DNA from: G965247475 sp965247475
GTDB lineage: Bacteria; Chloroflexota; UBA11872
Direction: 5' to 3'
Assembly (NCBI GenBank): GCA_965247475.1
Contig: OZ252016.1
Span: forward strand, 1,116,001 to 1,180,000
Length of the DNA stretch: 64,000 nucleotides
Position 1 is the stretch's first letter. Each line of letters opens with the position of its first letter. Below are positions 16,490 to 25,208 of the stretch, piece after piece. Position numbers and translations under genes: made by a program. The notes under the pieces were generated by a model that was not told where the DNA came from, did no database searches, and saw only the letters and a list, made by a program, of their open reading frames with translations.

Positions 16490-17155
16490 ATGCCGCGAGA
16501 GCGCCGGCTCCGAATGCTGCTGAGGCTTTCCCAAACAGGCGACGTCCAGCTGCTGTTGATCGTGGTCATTGCCTTCGTCGTCGCCATCACGATCCATGAG
16601 GCCAGCCACGCGCTGGCGGCCACCTGGCTCGGCGACGATCTACCCAGACTTCAGGGCAGGCTCACGCTCAATCCGCTCCGCCACCTCGATCCGCTGGGCA
16701 CGGTCATGATCGCGATCGCCGCCTTTGGCTGGGGCCGTCCGGTGTTGGTGAACGCCTATCGGCTCAGGTACGGCGTCAATCGGGGGATGGCGCTGGTTGC
16801 CGCGGCCGGCCCGGCGTCGAACGTCGCGCTCGCAATCATGCTCACGCCGCTCGCGCGGCAACTCATCGAGTCCGCGACCGGGGAAACGGACTTCCTAATC
16901 CGCGCGGTCCTTCTCATCATTCAGCTCAACGTGCTTCTGGCGCTGTTCAACCTTCTGCCAATCCCGCCGCTGGATGGGTTCAACGTGCTGGTTGGAGTCG
17001 TGCCGCAGGAGACGGCGGAACAGCTGAACGAGCTGCGTCGGTTCGGCCCAATCTCGCTGCTGATCGTGTTTCTGGTGATCGCGGTCGTGCCGGGCGCAAG
17101 CGTGATCGTCACCGGCCCCGCCGGCTGGGTCGTGGGGCGCCTTCTGGGAATCTAG
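16490..17155 (+). CDS. Site-2 protease family membrane metalloprotease (M50)
   Basis: A 221-residue integral membrane protease with about five or six hydrophobic segments. The zinc-binding HExxH is HEASH (His36, Glu37, His40) inside the first membrane helix, and the third ligand is Asp162 in LLPIPPLDGFN. The short form without PDZ or CBS domains resembles the widespread small rseP-like/YwhC-type peptidases, whose substrates are mostly unknown. The ATG at 16490 has no ribosome site and follows a hairpin; ATG 16514 (residue 9) is a good alternative. No partner gene indicates a substrate. Confidence 0.9.
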   Translation: MPRERRLRMLLRLSQTGDVQLLLIVVIAFVVAITIHEASHALAATWLGDDLPRLQGRLTLNPLRHLDPLGTVMIAIAAFGWGRPVLVNAYRLRYGVNRGMALVAAAGPASNVALAIMLTPLARQLIESATGETDFLIRAVLLIIQLNVLLALFNLLPIPPLDGFNVLVGVVPQETAEQLNELRRFGPISLLIVFLVIAVVPGASVIVTGPAGWVVGRLLGI

Positions 17156-17211
17156 CTCTGGCGCTCAGGCCGGTCACCCGTGCCTTGGGTTGCTGCCCGG
17201 TGGTCCGTGCC

Positions 17212-17325
17212 CCTTCGACAGGCTCGGGGTGCACGGGGAGATAGGGCCTGCCCTTCGATGGACTCAGGATGGGCTTTCGCCGGTCCGGTGACCATGAGAT
17301 TCCTCGCTCCGCTCGGAATGACCGT
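17212..17325. repeat. Intergenic repeat cluster, including copy 2 of the GAGATTCCTC repeat
   Basis: The 214-bp gap between two convergent genes holds two related units of the CCCTTCGA..GGACTCAGG type (17212-17232 and about 17251-17272) and then, at 17294-17324, a second copy of the ATGAGATTCCTC..GGAATGAC palindrome seen at 8148-8178. No coding potential is evident. Such repeats are typical of intergenic mobile palindromes and may act as transcript-end structures here. Confidence 0.55.
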
Positions 17326-17369
17326 CAACCGCGTGCGGCGATTTGTAGACGCGGGGGTGGGAACCACGG

Positions 17370-18929
17370 CTACAGGTTGCGCGCGTGGTCCTTCCAGTAC
17401 GGCTCGCGGAGCTCGCGCTTCAGCACCTTGCCGTAGGCGTTCTTCGGGAGGGTCCGCAGGAACTCGACCGACTGCGGCTTCTTGTAGCTGGCCAGATTGT
17501 CGCGGCAGAACCCGATGATGGCGTCCGCGGAAACGTCAACGCCGTCACGCCGCACCACCAGCGCCTTGACCGCCTCGCCCCATTCCTCGTCGGGCACGCC
17601 GATCACCGCCACCTCGGCGACGCCGGGGTGCCGCGCGATCACCTCTTCGACCTCCCGCGGGTAGATGTTCGCCCCTCCGCTGATGACCAAGTCCTTGATG
17701 CGGTCCGTGATGTAGAGGTACCCGTCGTCGTCCAGGTGGCCCAGGTCGCCGGTATGCAGCCATCCGCCGCGCAGCGTCTGCGCCGTGGCTTGGGGGTTGT
17801 CCCAGTAACCCTGCATCACGAGGTCCCCACGGACCGCCACCTCGCCGGTCTCGCCGCTCCCGAGCACCCGTCCATCGTCGCCGACAATCCGGACGTCAAC
17901 GCCGGTGACCGCGCGGCCCGCCGACGCGAGACGCTTGAGGCGAGTCGCATCGGCGCCGACCCTGTGCTCCTCCTTCGGAAGGACCGTGATCGTCATTGGC
18001 GCTTCGCCCTGGCCAAACAGCTGGACCAGGATCGCGCCGAACGCGTCCACCGCCTGGAGAATGTGCTCCGCGTACATCGGGCCGCCCGCGTAGACGATCG
18101 TGTGCAGGCTCGACAGATCGAAGCGCGGGCGATCCGGGCTCGCGACCAACGTGTTGAGCATCGTGGGCGCCAGGAACATCGTCGTGGCCCGGTGGCGTTC
18201 GATCGAGGCGAAGATCGCCGCGGGATCGAACGAGCCGGTGTCGGGAAACGCGCTCGCCGCGCCGCGCGCGATGTGATGGAACAGCATCAGCCCCGAGCCG
18301 TGCGTGATCGGCGCGGCGTGCAGCAGGACGTCCGCCGATGAGGCTGGATTCACATCCATCAGGAAGTTGAACGCCATGTTCATCAGGCTTCGGTGGGACA
18401 GCATGGCGCCCTTGGGACGCCCGGTGGTCCCCGACGTGTAGAAGACCCAGGCGAGGTCCTCGCGGTCGACCGGCGCGTCCGGGGCGTCGGACGACCCCGA
18501 TCCGACGATCTCTTCGTATGACAGGTCGGCGCGCGGATCGTCGCCCAGGCAAATGAAGTGCCGAACACTGCCAACCGACTCGCGGACCCGGTCCGCGACA
18601 TCGCGGAACTCCTCGGCATAGATCAGCGCCGAGGCACGCGAATCGTCCAGCACATATGCGTGCTCATCGGGGTGCAGCCGGACGTTCATCGGCACCACGG
18701 CCATCCGCGCCTTCATGGGCGCCAGGATCGTCTCGAGGCCCTGGTAGCAATTGGGAAGCAGCATGCCGACGCGGTCGCCAGCGGCGCCGCCGAGGTCGAC
18801 CAGCGCGCCGGCAAGGCGGTTGGTTCGCTGCTCGGCCGTTCGGTACGAGATCGAAACGTCGTCCTGGACCCAGACCGGGCGATCCGGAAAGCGCTCCGCG
18901 CCGCGGGTCAGGAACTGCCCGATGTTCAC
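17370..18929 (-). CDS. AMP-dependent acyl-CoA synthetase
   Basis: A 519-residue member of the acyl-adenylate-forming family, which activates a carboxylic acid with ATP and joins it to CoA. Motifs: the phosphate-binding YTSGTTGRPKG (164-174), YITDRIKDLVISGGANIYP hinge region, and the catalytic Lys501 in NAYGKVLKRELRE. It resembles FadD3- or FadK-like medium/long-chain acyl-CoA ligases, but the substrate is not clear. The GTG at 18929 is chosen because the protein matches the family from there; longer frames would run into the SDR gene upstream. The SDR gene ends 34 bases before it, so they likely form an operon. Confidence 0.88.
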   Translation of the reverse strand: MNIGQFLTRGAERFPDRPVWVQDDVSISYRTAEQRTNRLAGALVDLGGAAGDRVGMLLPNCYQGLETILAPMKARMAVVPMNVRLHPDEHAYVLDDSRASALIYAEEFRDVADRVRESVGSVRHFICLGDDPRADLSYEEIVGSGSSDAPDAPVDREDLAWVFYTSGTTGRPKGAMLSHRSLMNMAFNFLMDVNPASSADVLLHAAPITHGSGLMLFHHIARGAASAFPDTGSFDPAAIFASIERHRATTMFLAPTMLNTLVASPDRPRFDLSSLHTIVYAGGPMYAEHILQAVDAFGAILVQLFGQGEAPMTITVLPKEEHRVGADATRLKRLASAGRAVTGVDVRIVGDDGRVLGSGETGEVAVRGDLVMQGYWDNPQATAQTLRGGWLHTGDLGHLDDDGYLYITDRIKDLVISGGANIYPREVEEVIARHPGVAEVAVIGVPDEEWGEAVKALVVRRDGVDVSADAIIGFCRDNLASYKKPQSVEFLRTLPKNAYGKVLKRELREPYWKDHARNL

Positions 18930-18963
18930 GGCGGGCCGGGGCGCTGACTCAGTCGCAGCCTCA

Positions 18964-19776
18964 CTACCGCAAGTGCGGCAGCATGGCGAGCGGCGACGTG
19001 ACCATGATCCCGGCATCGACGGGAAGCGTGACGCCGGTGATCCAGCGCGCTTCGTCGCTGGCGAGGAAGACCGCCGCCCAGCCAATGTCCCAAGCCGTCC
19101 CCTCGGTTCCGAGCGGCGCCGCGCGACGACGCAAGTCGCGGGTTTCCTCAGTTAGGTACCCGGCCACCATCGGCGTATAGATGAAGCCCGGCGCGATCGC
19201 GTTGACCCGGATGTTGTCACGCCCGTGCTCCGACGCCATCGCGAGCGTGAGCGCGTTCACCCCGCCCTTTGAGGCCGAATAGGCAATCGGCTCGACGTCA
19301 TACCCGGCACGCATGCTCATGAACGACGAGAGATTGATGATCGCGCCCCCGCCCCCTTCGATCATGCGAGGGATTGCATGCTTGCTCATGAGCATCATGC
19401 TCTTGAGGTTCGTATCGAGGACGCGGTCCCAGCCCTCCTCCTCCAGCGTCACGACGTTCCCGGGCACGATGATCCCGACGTTGTTGACCACGATGTCCAG
19501 GCGTCCGTAGCGATCCATGGCCGCGTCCACCAGGCGCCGGCAGTCGTCCGAACGCGTGACGTCCACCTGTTCCACGAACGCCTCGCCGCCCTCGTCACGG
19601 ATCGTGGTCAAGGTCTCGTCCGCATGCGCGGATACGCGGTCTGCCAGCGCGACACGGCAGCCCTCGCGGGCAAACAGCACCGAGATCGCCTTGCCGGTGC
19701 CGACTCCCGGACCGCTCGACCCCGCGCCCGTCACGATCGCGACCTTGTCGGCGAGCCTGAGCCGTTGTTCGTGCAT
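18964..19776 (-). CDS. SDR family oxidoreductase
   Basis: A 270-residue classical short-chain dehydrogenase/reductase. The NAD(P)-binding glycine motif is the longer TGAGSSGPGVGTGKA form (16-30), followed by NNVG (98-101), a catalytic Ser at 150/151 and Tyr166-x3-Lys170 in YSASK. The C-terminal WITGVTLPVDAG is typical. Asp72-Val73 at the base site does not settle NAD or NADP use. It is first of a pair with the acyl-CoA synthetase gene and diverges from the CocE-type gene; oxidation of an alcohol or hydroxyacyl substrate in the same pathway is an inference. Confidence 0.88.
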   Translation of the reverse strand: MHEQRLRLADKVAIVTGAGSSGPGVGTGKAISVLFAREGCRVALADRVSAHADETLTTIRDEGGEAFVEQVDVTRSDDCRRLVDAAMDRYGRLDIVVNNVGIIVPGNVVTLEEEGWDRVLDTNLKSMMLMSKHAIPRMIEGGGGAIINLSSFMSMRAGYDVEPIAYSASKGGVNALTLAMASEHGRDNIRVNAIAPGFIYTPMVAGYLTEETRDLRRRAAPLGTEGTAWDIGWAAVFLASDEARWITGVTLPVDAGIMVTSPLAMLPHLR

Positions 19777-19902
19777 CCATGCGTCCCGATCGCGTGCCAG
19801 CCGCCCCAAGCTACGCCGCCGCGGTTCGCCGCGCCAGCCGTGCGGGCGAGCGGAGAGTCGTGACCCGGCATGGCGGCGCCGTCGGTCGTCTGAGACAATT
19901 CC

Positions 19903-19928
19903 GCCGCACGCGACGGGCCGCGTGCGGC
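19903..19928. promoter_or_regulatory. Perfect 10-bp palindrome in a divergent promoter region
   Basis: GCCGCACGCG (19903-19912) and its exact inverse CGCGTGCGGC (19919-19928) flank a 6-base spacer in the 201-bp gap between the SDR gene (minus) and the CocE-type gene (plus), 49 bases before the latter. The form fits a dimeric repressor operator of TetR, LacI or GntR type, although a transcript hairpin is possible. Confidence 0.4.
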
Positions 19929-19977
19929 GCCGTTCTCGCCGATCCGCGCGCGCCCAGGGAGCTGGATACAGGACGCC

Positions 19978-21654
19978 ATGGCCGAGACCTACCGTGTTGA
20001 CGCGCACATCGACGTCGACGTGCCCATGCGGGACGGCGTGACGCTCTCGGCCGACATCTACCGACCCCGGGCGTCCGGCCCCTTTCCAACCGTCCTCATC
20101 CGGACGCCCTACGGCAATGGCGAGGAGCCGGTGGTGCGCAATGCCCGGGCGCTCGCGAACAACGGCTACGTGTGTGTCCTTCAGGACGTGCGCGGTCGGT
20201 ATGACTCGGGCGGCGACTACTACCCGTTCACGAACGAGCCCGAGGATGGATTCGATACGCAGGAGTGGATCGGCCGCCAAGACTGGTCCAACGGAAAGAT
20301 CGGCATGTCGGGCGCGTCGTACCCGGCGCTTGCCCAGTGGTACAGCGCGCCGCTCGGGAGCGACTACCTCACGTGCATGGTCCCGCGGGTCATTGCGGCC
20401 GACATGTACGACGCGTTCCGGCCCGGCGGCGCCTTTCTCCTGAACACCCTGATCACGTGGGGGCTTCGTACCGCCGGCCACACGGCGCAGAGCATCGACA
20501 ACGACGAGCTGGTGGATGTGTTCCACACGCTGCCGCTGATCGACATGGACCGGCTGGCCGGTCGCCGGCTCGCCGCCTGGCGCGACTGGATGGGGCACGT
20601 GACCTACGACTCGTACTGGCACGACCAGAATGTCGACGGGCGATGGGATGAGATCGCGGCGCCCGCATTCCTCATGTCGGGCTGGTACGACCTCTACTCG
20701 AAACAGGTGTTCACCGATTTCAACTCCATGCGGCGGCACGCTCGCACCTCCGACGCACGCAAGAGCAAGGTGATCGTGGGGCCGTGGCCGCACCACTTGA
20801 GCATCTCGACGCGTACCGGCGAGGTGGACTTCGGCGCGGCGTCGATGGTCAATCTGAACGCGATGGAAACACGCTGGTTCGACTACTGGCTGAAGGGCAT
20901 CGACAACGGCATCGTCGACGAGCCGCCGGTGCGCATCTTCGTGATGGGGACCAACCAGTGGCGTGACGAGCACGAATGGCCGCTGGAGCGCACCGATTGG
21001 CAGCGCTGGCATCTTCACTCGGACGGGTCGGCCAACACGCTTCTGGGCGGAGGCGCGCTGGCGCCCGATCCGCCCGGCGATGAGCCGTCCGATCACTTCG
21101 TCTACGACCCGCGCGCGCCGGTCCAGACGATCGGCGGGCCCAACTGCTGCTCACCGCACTTGGTCCCCTGGGGGCCGTACGATCAGCGTCCGGCCGAGGC
21201 TCGGCACGACGTGCTCTGCTACTCGTCCGCGCCGCTCGCGGCCGATCTCGAGGTGACCGGACCGATCAGAGTCGTGCTCTACGCCGCCAGCGACGCGCCG
21301 GACACGGACTGGACGGCCAAGCTGGTGGACGTATCGCCAACCGGCTATGCGATGAACCTGTGCGACAGCATCGTGCGCGCGCGGTTTCGGGAGAGCCGTA
21401 CGGATCCGACCCTGCTCGAGCCCGGCAGGGTGTATGAGTACGAGATCAATCTCACGACCACCGCCAATGTGTTTCGCGCCGCGCATCGGCTGCGCCTCGA
21501 GATCTCGTCTTCGAACTTCCCGCGCTTCGATCGCAACCTGAACACCGGCGGGCCGCTGACGACCGAGACCGAGATGCGGCCCGCGCGGCAGACCGTGCTG
21601 CATGATCGCGCGCACCCGTCGCACATCGTTCTCCCGGTGATCCCAGCCGGTTAG
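19978..21654 (+). CDS. CocE/NonD family serine hydrolase (S15-like)
   Basis: A 558-residue alpha/beta-hydrolase of the cocaine-esterase and X-Pro dipeptidyl-peptidase superfamily, with an N-terminal hydrolase domain (about 10-320) and a C-terminal jelly-roll domain (about 360-550). The nucleophile is Ser114 in GMSGASYPA; an acid is probably in LMSGWYDLY and the His in VGPWPHH. No signal peptide is visible, so it should be cytoplasmic. Natural substrates of these enzymes are esters or amides and are rarely known. It diverges from the SDR/acyl-CoA-synthetase pair. Confidence 0.88.
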   Translation: MAETYRVDAHIDVDVPMRDGVTLSADIYRPRASGPFPTVLIRTPYGNGEEPVVRNARALANNGYVCVLQDVRGRYDSGGDYYPFTNEPEDGFDTQEWIGRQDWSNGKIGMSGASYPALAQWYSAPLGSDYLTCMVPRVIAADMYDAFRPGGAFLLNTLITWGLRTAGHTAQSIDNDELVDVFHTLPLIDMDRLAGRRLAAWRDWMGHVTYDSYWHDQNVDGRWDEIAAPAFLMSGWYDLYSKQVFTDFNSMRRHARTSDARKSKVIVGPWPHHLSISTRTGEVDFGAASMVNLNAMETRWFDYWLKGIDNGIVDEPPVRIFVMGTNQWRDEHEWPLERTDWQRWHLHSDGSANTLLGGGALAPDPPGDEPSDHFVYDPRAPVQTIGGPNCCSPHLVPWGPYDQRPAEARHDVLCYSSAPLAADLEVTGPIRVVLYAASDAPDTDWTAKLVDVSPTGYAMNLCDSIVRARFRESRTDPTLLEPGRVYEYEINLTTTANVFRAAHRLRLEISSSNFPRFDRNLNTGGPLTTETEMRPARQTVLHDRAHPSHIVLPVIPAG

Positions 21655-21744
21655 CCCGATCCCCCGCTGATGTGACGGGTGTCCCGCGTGCCTGTGGCAA
21701 ACTGATCCGACGACCCAACGTGCGATCCGCGCAGCGATTGGCTA

Positions 21745-22233
21745 TTGGGGATCACGTATCGCGTTCGCCAGGCGGTGGCGACGTTCGACCCTCGCATCCC
21801 CCACGACCGAAGACGCGCCGCGCTCCAGCTGCTCAACGATTCGGAGCGCGCATTGTTTGATCGACTTGCGCCGGTCGACGCACGGCACAGCCTCGGCGTC
21901 TACGAGGCCGCCCGCGCCGCCGCGCCGGACAGCCCAACGCTCTGGCGCGCCGCGCTGCTGCACGATGTCGGCAAGGGGCGGCCATCGTTGATCGAGCGGG
22001 CCGCGGTCACGCTGCTCGCGTCGTATACGCCCTGGCTGCTGATTCGGTGGCGCCGCCAGCCGCCAACCACCCGCCGCGGCCGCCTGGCGCGCCTCGTGTC
22101 ACATACCGAGGCCAGCGCGCGCTATGCGGAGCTCGCGGGCTCCGATCCAGATGTCGTCGCCGCGCTCCGCGGCTACGGCAACCGGGAGCACGCGCACGGC
22201 CAAGCTCTGGCGGATCTGGACGCCTCTCAGTGA
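21745..22233 (+). CDS. HD-domain protein
   Basis: A 162-residue protein with a metal-dependent phosphohydrolase HD domain: His48 in ARHSLGVYEAA, the His73-Asp74 pair in LLHDVGKGRP, and a later His near 120 in LVSHTEASA. It ends in conserved-looking GYGNREHAH. The start codon is TTG; no ATG or GTG lies upstream in frame at a sensible distance. Its stop overlaps the scpA start (GTGA), and small HD proteins in front of scpA are seen in other bacteria. The substrate, perhaps a nucleotide, is unknown. Confidence 0.78.
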   Translation: MGITYRVRQAVATFDPRIPHDRRRAALQLLNDSERALFDRLAPVDARHSLGVYEAARAAAPDSPTLWRAALLHDVGKGRPSLIERAAVTLLASYTPWLLIRWRRQPPTTRRGRLARLVSHTEASARYAELAGSDPDVVAALRGYGNREHAHGQALADLDASQ

Positions 22234-22982
22234 GCGTCTCGTGGCGTCCCGTGGGGCAGCAGACCTCGCTGGCCGGCTTCGACGTCGCGCTCGACGAGTT
22301 CGAGGGGCCGCTCGATCTTCTGCTGCACTTGATCGACCAGCAGGGCCTGGACCTGTCTGGCGTCTCGGTCATGGCCGTGACGGACCAGTTCATCGCCTAC
22401 GCGCGAGAGTTGGGAGAGCGGTTTGCCGATGCCGCGTCTGAATTCCTGCTCATCGGCACGCAGCTTGCCCTGCTCAAGTCCCGCGCAATGCTGCCGCGGC
22501 CCGAGCCCGATCCGGAGGACGAGCTCACTGCCGACGAGCTCGCCGCTCGGCTTCGCCTCTACGCGGCGTTCAAGGCGGTTGCGGCGGAGTTCGACGATTG
22601 GCAGCGATCGGGCCGTCGGTCGCTTATTCGCGTGGCCGCGCCGGTGATCGCACAGCCGCCGGTCGAGCCTGGGGCCGGGGATCTGGAAGGTCTCGTCGCC
22701 GCCGTGGAGGCGCTGCTCGCGGAGCATCGGCCCGGCGATCTCGGGGTAGACGCGCCGACGCTTCGCTATCGCGTCGCGGACAAGATACGAGAGGTCACGG
22801 CGGTCGTGCGCAGTCACGGCAGCGTCGAGTTCGGTCGGCTGGCCGCCCAGTGCGCCGATCGGGCGGAGCTGATCGTCACGTTCGTGGCGATCCTGCATCT
22901 GGTCTTCCAGCGCGAGATCACCGTGGAGCAGCGGCGGCGATTCGGCCCTATCACGCTGCGCGGAACGCGCGCCCGTGACTGA
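22230..22982 (+). CDS. scpA: Segregation and condensation protein A
   Basis: ScpA is the kleisin that links Smc heads and, with ScpB, forms the condensin that compacts and segregates chromosomes. The 250-residue protein begins with the diagnostic FEGPLDLLLHLIDQQGLDLSGV-type block (residues 26-47) and ends with a winged-helix segment (LIVTFVAILHLVFQREI). The GTG at 22230 overlaps the HD gene stop by 4 bases and yields a family-like length. scpB follows with an 8-base overlap. Confidence 0.93.
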   Translation: MSVSWRPVGQQTSLAGFDVALDEFEGPLDLLLHLIDQQGLDLSGVSVMAVTDQFIAYARELGERFADAASEFLLIGTQLALLKSRAMLPRPEPDPEDELTADELAARLRLYAAFKAVAAEFDDWQRSGRRSLIRVAAPVIAQPPVEPGAGDLEGLVAAVEALLAEHRPGDLGVDAPTLRYRVADKIREVTAVVRSHGSVEFGRLAAQCADRAELIVTFVAILHLVFQREITVEQRRRFGPITLRGTRARD

Positions 22983-23574
22983 CGGCGACGGTGCCGCGGC
23001 CGCGGATCGGAGCATCGACCCCGAGGACCTGAGCGGCGATCTCGGACTGGCGCGGACGATCGAGGCGCTGCTGTTCGTGGCGGACCGGGCCTTGACGGTC
23101 CCCGAGTTGAGCGAGATCACCGAGGCGCCCGGCCGCGATGTGGCCGTGGCGCTCGACCGCCTGCAACGGGACTATGGCGGCCGCGGCATCGTGCTGCTCG
23201 AGCACCGCGACAGCTATCGGTTCGTGTCGGCGCCCGAGGCGACCGTGTTCTGTCGGCGGCTGCTGGGGCTCGATGCCCGGTCCCGCCTATCGCACGCCGC
23301 CCTCGAGACGCTGGGTGTGGTGGCGTACCGACAGCCGGTCACGCGCGCCCAGATCGACGAAATCCGCGGCGTGGACTCCGACAGCTCCATCGCCACGCTG
23401 CTCGGACGCGGCCTCATTCATGAAACGGGGCGTCTGCGGGCGCCGGGAAGGCCCGCCCAGTTCGGCACGACGGACTTGTTCCTCGCCTACTTCGGAATCC
23501 CGTCGCTGGCATCGCTCCCGGAGGTCGAGTTTCCGCCGCCCGAGCCGGCCGACCACAGCGTCGATCCCGGGTAA
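22975..23574 (+). CDS. scpB: Segregation and condensation protein B
   Basis: ScpB forms the winged-helix dimer that binds ScpA in the Smc complex. The 199-residue protein has the family marks IEALLFVADRALTV, YRFVSAPEA, LSHAALETLGVVAYRQPVTRAQIDEIRGVDS and a final LGRGLIHETGRLRAPGRPAQFGTT block. The GTG start overlaps the end of scpA by 8 bases. It converges on rpsI with a 24-base gap that can fold as a hairpin. Confidence 0.95.
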   Translation: MTDGDGAAAADRSIDPEDLSGDLGLARTIEALLFVADRALTVPELSEITEAPGRDVAVALDRLQRDYGGRGIVLLEHRDSYRFVSAPEATVFCRRLLGLDARSRLSHAALETLGVVAYRQPVTRAQIDEIRGVDSDSSIATLLGRGLIHETGRLRAPGRPAQFGTTDLFLAYFGIPSLASLPEVEFPPPEPADHSVDPG

Positions 23575-23596
23575 GCGGCGCGCCCGCGAGCGCCGC
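23575..23596. terminator. Possible bidirectional terminator between scpB and rpsI
   Basis: GCGGCG (23575-23580) and CGCCGC (23591-23596) can pair in the 24-base gap between two convergent operons. The stem is short and has no U tract on either side, so termination by this hairpin alone is doubtful. Confidence 0.3.
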
Positions 23597-23598
23597 GC

Positions 23599-23994
23599 CT
23601 AGCGCTTGGTGAACTGCTTGGCTTTGCGGGCGCGAACGAGACCGGGCTTCTTGCGCTCCTTGACTCGCGGGTCGCGCGTGAGCATGCCGGCCTTCTTCAG
23701 CAGCGGCCGGTGGTCCGAATCGACTTCGCACAGCGCCCGGGCCAGCCCTAGGCGGATCGCGCCGGCCTGACCGCGGTGCCCGCCGCCCTCGACGTGGATC
23801 GAGAGCCCCACATCGAGGTTTTCCAGCACGCGCAGCGGCTCCAGCGCATGGAACCGGTCATCCGGGACCGGGAGAAATTCCTCCAGTGGACGGCCATTCA
23901 CGACGAACACTCCCGTGCCCGGGTATACGCGCACCTGTGCGATCGAGCTCTTGCGGCGTCCCAGCCCGTAGAAGTAGCGGCCCTCGAACATCAT
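23599..23994 (-). CDS. rpsI: 30S ribosomal protein S9
   Basis: S9 lies in the head of the 30S subunit and its C-terminal tail reaches the P-site tRNA. The 131-residue protein shows FYGLGRRKSSIAQVRVYPGTG at the start, GGGHRGQAGAIRLGLARAL in the middle and the tail ending AKQFTKR, with the conserved KxxxKR charge pattern. It is the last gene of the minus-strand ribosomal super-cluster, and its ATG overlaps the rplM stop (ATGA). A second ATG directly follows the first. Confidence 0.97.
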   Translation of the reverse strand: MMFEGRYFYGLGRRKSSIAQVRVYPGTGVFVVNGRPLEEFLPVPDDRFHALEPLRVLENLDVGLSIHVEGGGHRGQAGAIRLGLARALCEVDSDHRPLLKKAGMLTRDPRVKERKKPGLVRARKAKQFTKR

Positions 23995-24425
23995 GTGTCA
24001 ATCCCCGTTTGCGCCGGCGTCTGACCGCCGTGTGGATGATCCGGCCCGGCATACACGCGCAACCGCTTGGCGCAGGCGCGACCGAGCGTGGTCTTCGGCA
24101 ACATGCCGCGGACGGCGCGGCGAAGGACTTCCTCCGGCCGCTTCGCCAGCATTTCGTCCAGCCGCGTCTCCTTGAGGCCCCCCGGATATCCCGAGTGACG
24201 GTAATACCGCTTCTGCTCGAGCTTTCGACCGGTCACGCGCACCTTCTCGGCGTTGACGACGATCACACCGTCGCCGCAATCGAGATTCGGCGCGAACGTG
24301 GGCTTGTCCTTGCCCCGCAGCTTGCTCGCGATCTCCGTCGCCAGACGGCCCAGCACGCGATTCTCGGCATCTACAACGACCCATCGCCTGGTGTCGGTAC
24401 GGGCTTCACGTCCCGTTGGGCTCAC
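23991..24425 (-). CDS. rplM: 50S ribosomal protein L13
   Basis: L13 is an early-assembly protein of the 50S subunit. The 144-residue protein has RRWVVVDAENRVLGRLATEIAS-type opening and the GDGVIVVNAEKVRVTGRKLEQKRYYRHSGYPGG core, then RAVRGMLPKTTLGR. The GTG start overlaps the truA stop by 4 bases and its own stop overlaps rpsI, keeping the usual rplM-rpsI pair. Length is normal. Confidence 0.97.
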   Translation of the reverse strand: MSPTGREARTDTRRWVVVDAENRVLGRLATEIASKLRGKDKPTFAPNLDCGDGVIVVNAEKVRVTGRKLEQKRYYRHSGYPGGLKETRLDEMLAKRPEEVLRRAVRGMLPKTTLGRACAKRLRVYAGPDHPHGGQTPAQTGIDT

Positions 24426-25204
24426 GAGGCGCTCGCCTCGACTGGGTGCGACGATCCGCGCACGGCATGAGCGCCTTCGTACGCAACGTTGATGAGGGTC
24501 AAACCGTGGGCAGGCGCGGCCGGTCCAGCCTGTGACCGCGCGCCGCCGCGCAGCAGCGCGCGCACATCGGATGCCGTCAGCTCACCCTTGCCGACGCGCA
24601 CCAGCGTGCCCACCATCCGCCGCACCATGCGATGCAAGAACGCATTGCCTTCGACTCGAACAAACACCGAATCGCCCTCGCGCCAGACGGCCACGTTCAT
24701 GATCTCGCGCACGGTGCCGAGCACGGCCCGAATCGTGAACGCCAGGAAATCGTGCGAGCCGACGAACTCGTCGGCCGCCGCCTGCATCGCGGCGACATCC
24801 AGGCTGCCGGCCACAAACCAGCCGCGCTCCCGGTCCAGGACGGGGCGGCCCGGTCGCTGGATGATTCGATACTGATACGTTCGGGTGACCGCCGATCGAC
24901 GCGCGTGGAAGTCGTCGAAGACAGTGTTCAGCTCGCGCACGGCGACATCCGGGGCCAGGTGCGCGTTAACCGCGCGCATGAGCGTCCGGTCATCGAGCGC
25001 CGTGTCGATCCGAAAGCTGATGACCTGGCCGGATGCGTGCACACCGGCGTCGGTGCGACCGGCGGCGACGATCGGGACGTGCGACCCGATGACCGCCGCG
25101 AGGGCGCGCTCGATCTCCGCCTGAACCGTTCGAGCGCTCGGCTGGGTCTGAAAACCGGCGAAGTCGGCACCGTCATACTCCATCGTGGCGCGGATGGTTC
25201 GCAT
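24422..25204 (-). CDS. truA: tRNA pseudouridine(38-40) synthase
   Basis: TruA converts uridines 38-40 of the tRNA anticodon arm to pseudouridine. The catalytic aspartate is Asp52 in AAGRTDAGVHASGQV; the FLHRMVRRMVGTLVRVGKG block and FHARRSAVTRTYQYRI are also diagnostic. The 260-residue length is normal. It sits between rplQ and rplM, as in many Gram-positive and Chloroflexota genomes, and ends overlapping the rplM start. Confidence 0.96.
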   Translation of the reverse strand: MRTIRATMEYDGADFAGFQTQPSARTVQAEIERALAAVIGSHVPIVAAGRTDAGVHASGQVISFRIDTALDDRTLMRAVNAHLAPDVAVRELNTVFDDFHARRSAVTRTYQYRIIQRPGRPVLDRERGWFVAGSLDVAAMQAAADEFVGSHDFLAFTIRAVLGTVREIMNVAVWREGDSVFVRVEGNAFLHRMVRRMVGTLVRVGKGELTASDVRALLRGGARSQAGPAAPAHGLTLINVAYEGAHAVRGSSHPVEASAS

Positions 25205-25208
25205 GAGC

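Noticed and set aside
17156..17369. CRISPR array
   Set aside because: The repeats are only two or three diverged palindromes with no regular spacers or cas genes.
19777..21096. N-terminal 440 codons in frame with the SDR gene
   Set aside because: This is antisense to the CocE-type gene; the SDR fold begins only at 19776, so no fusion is claimed.
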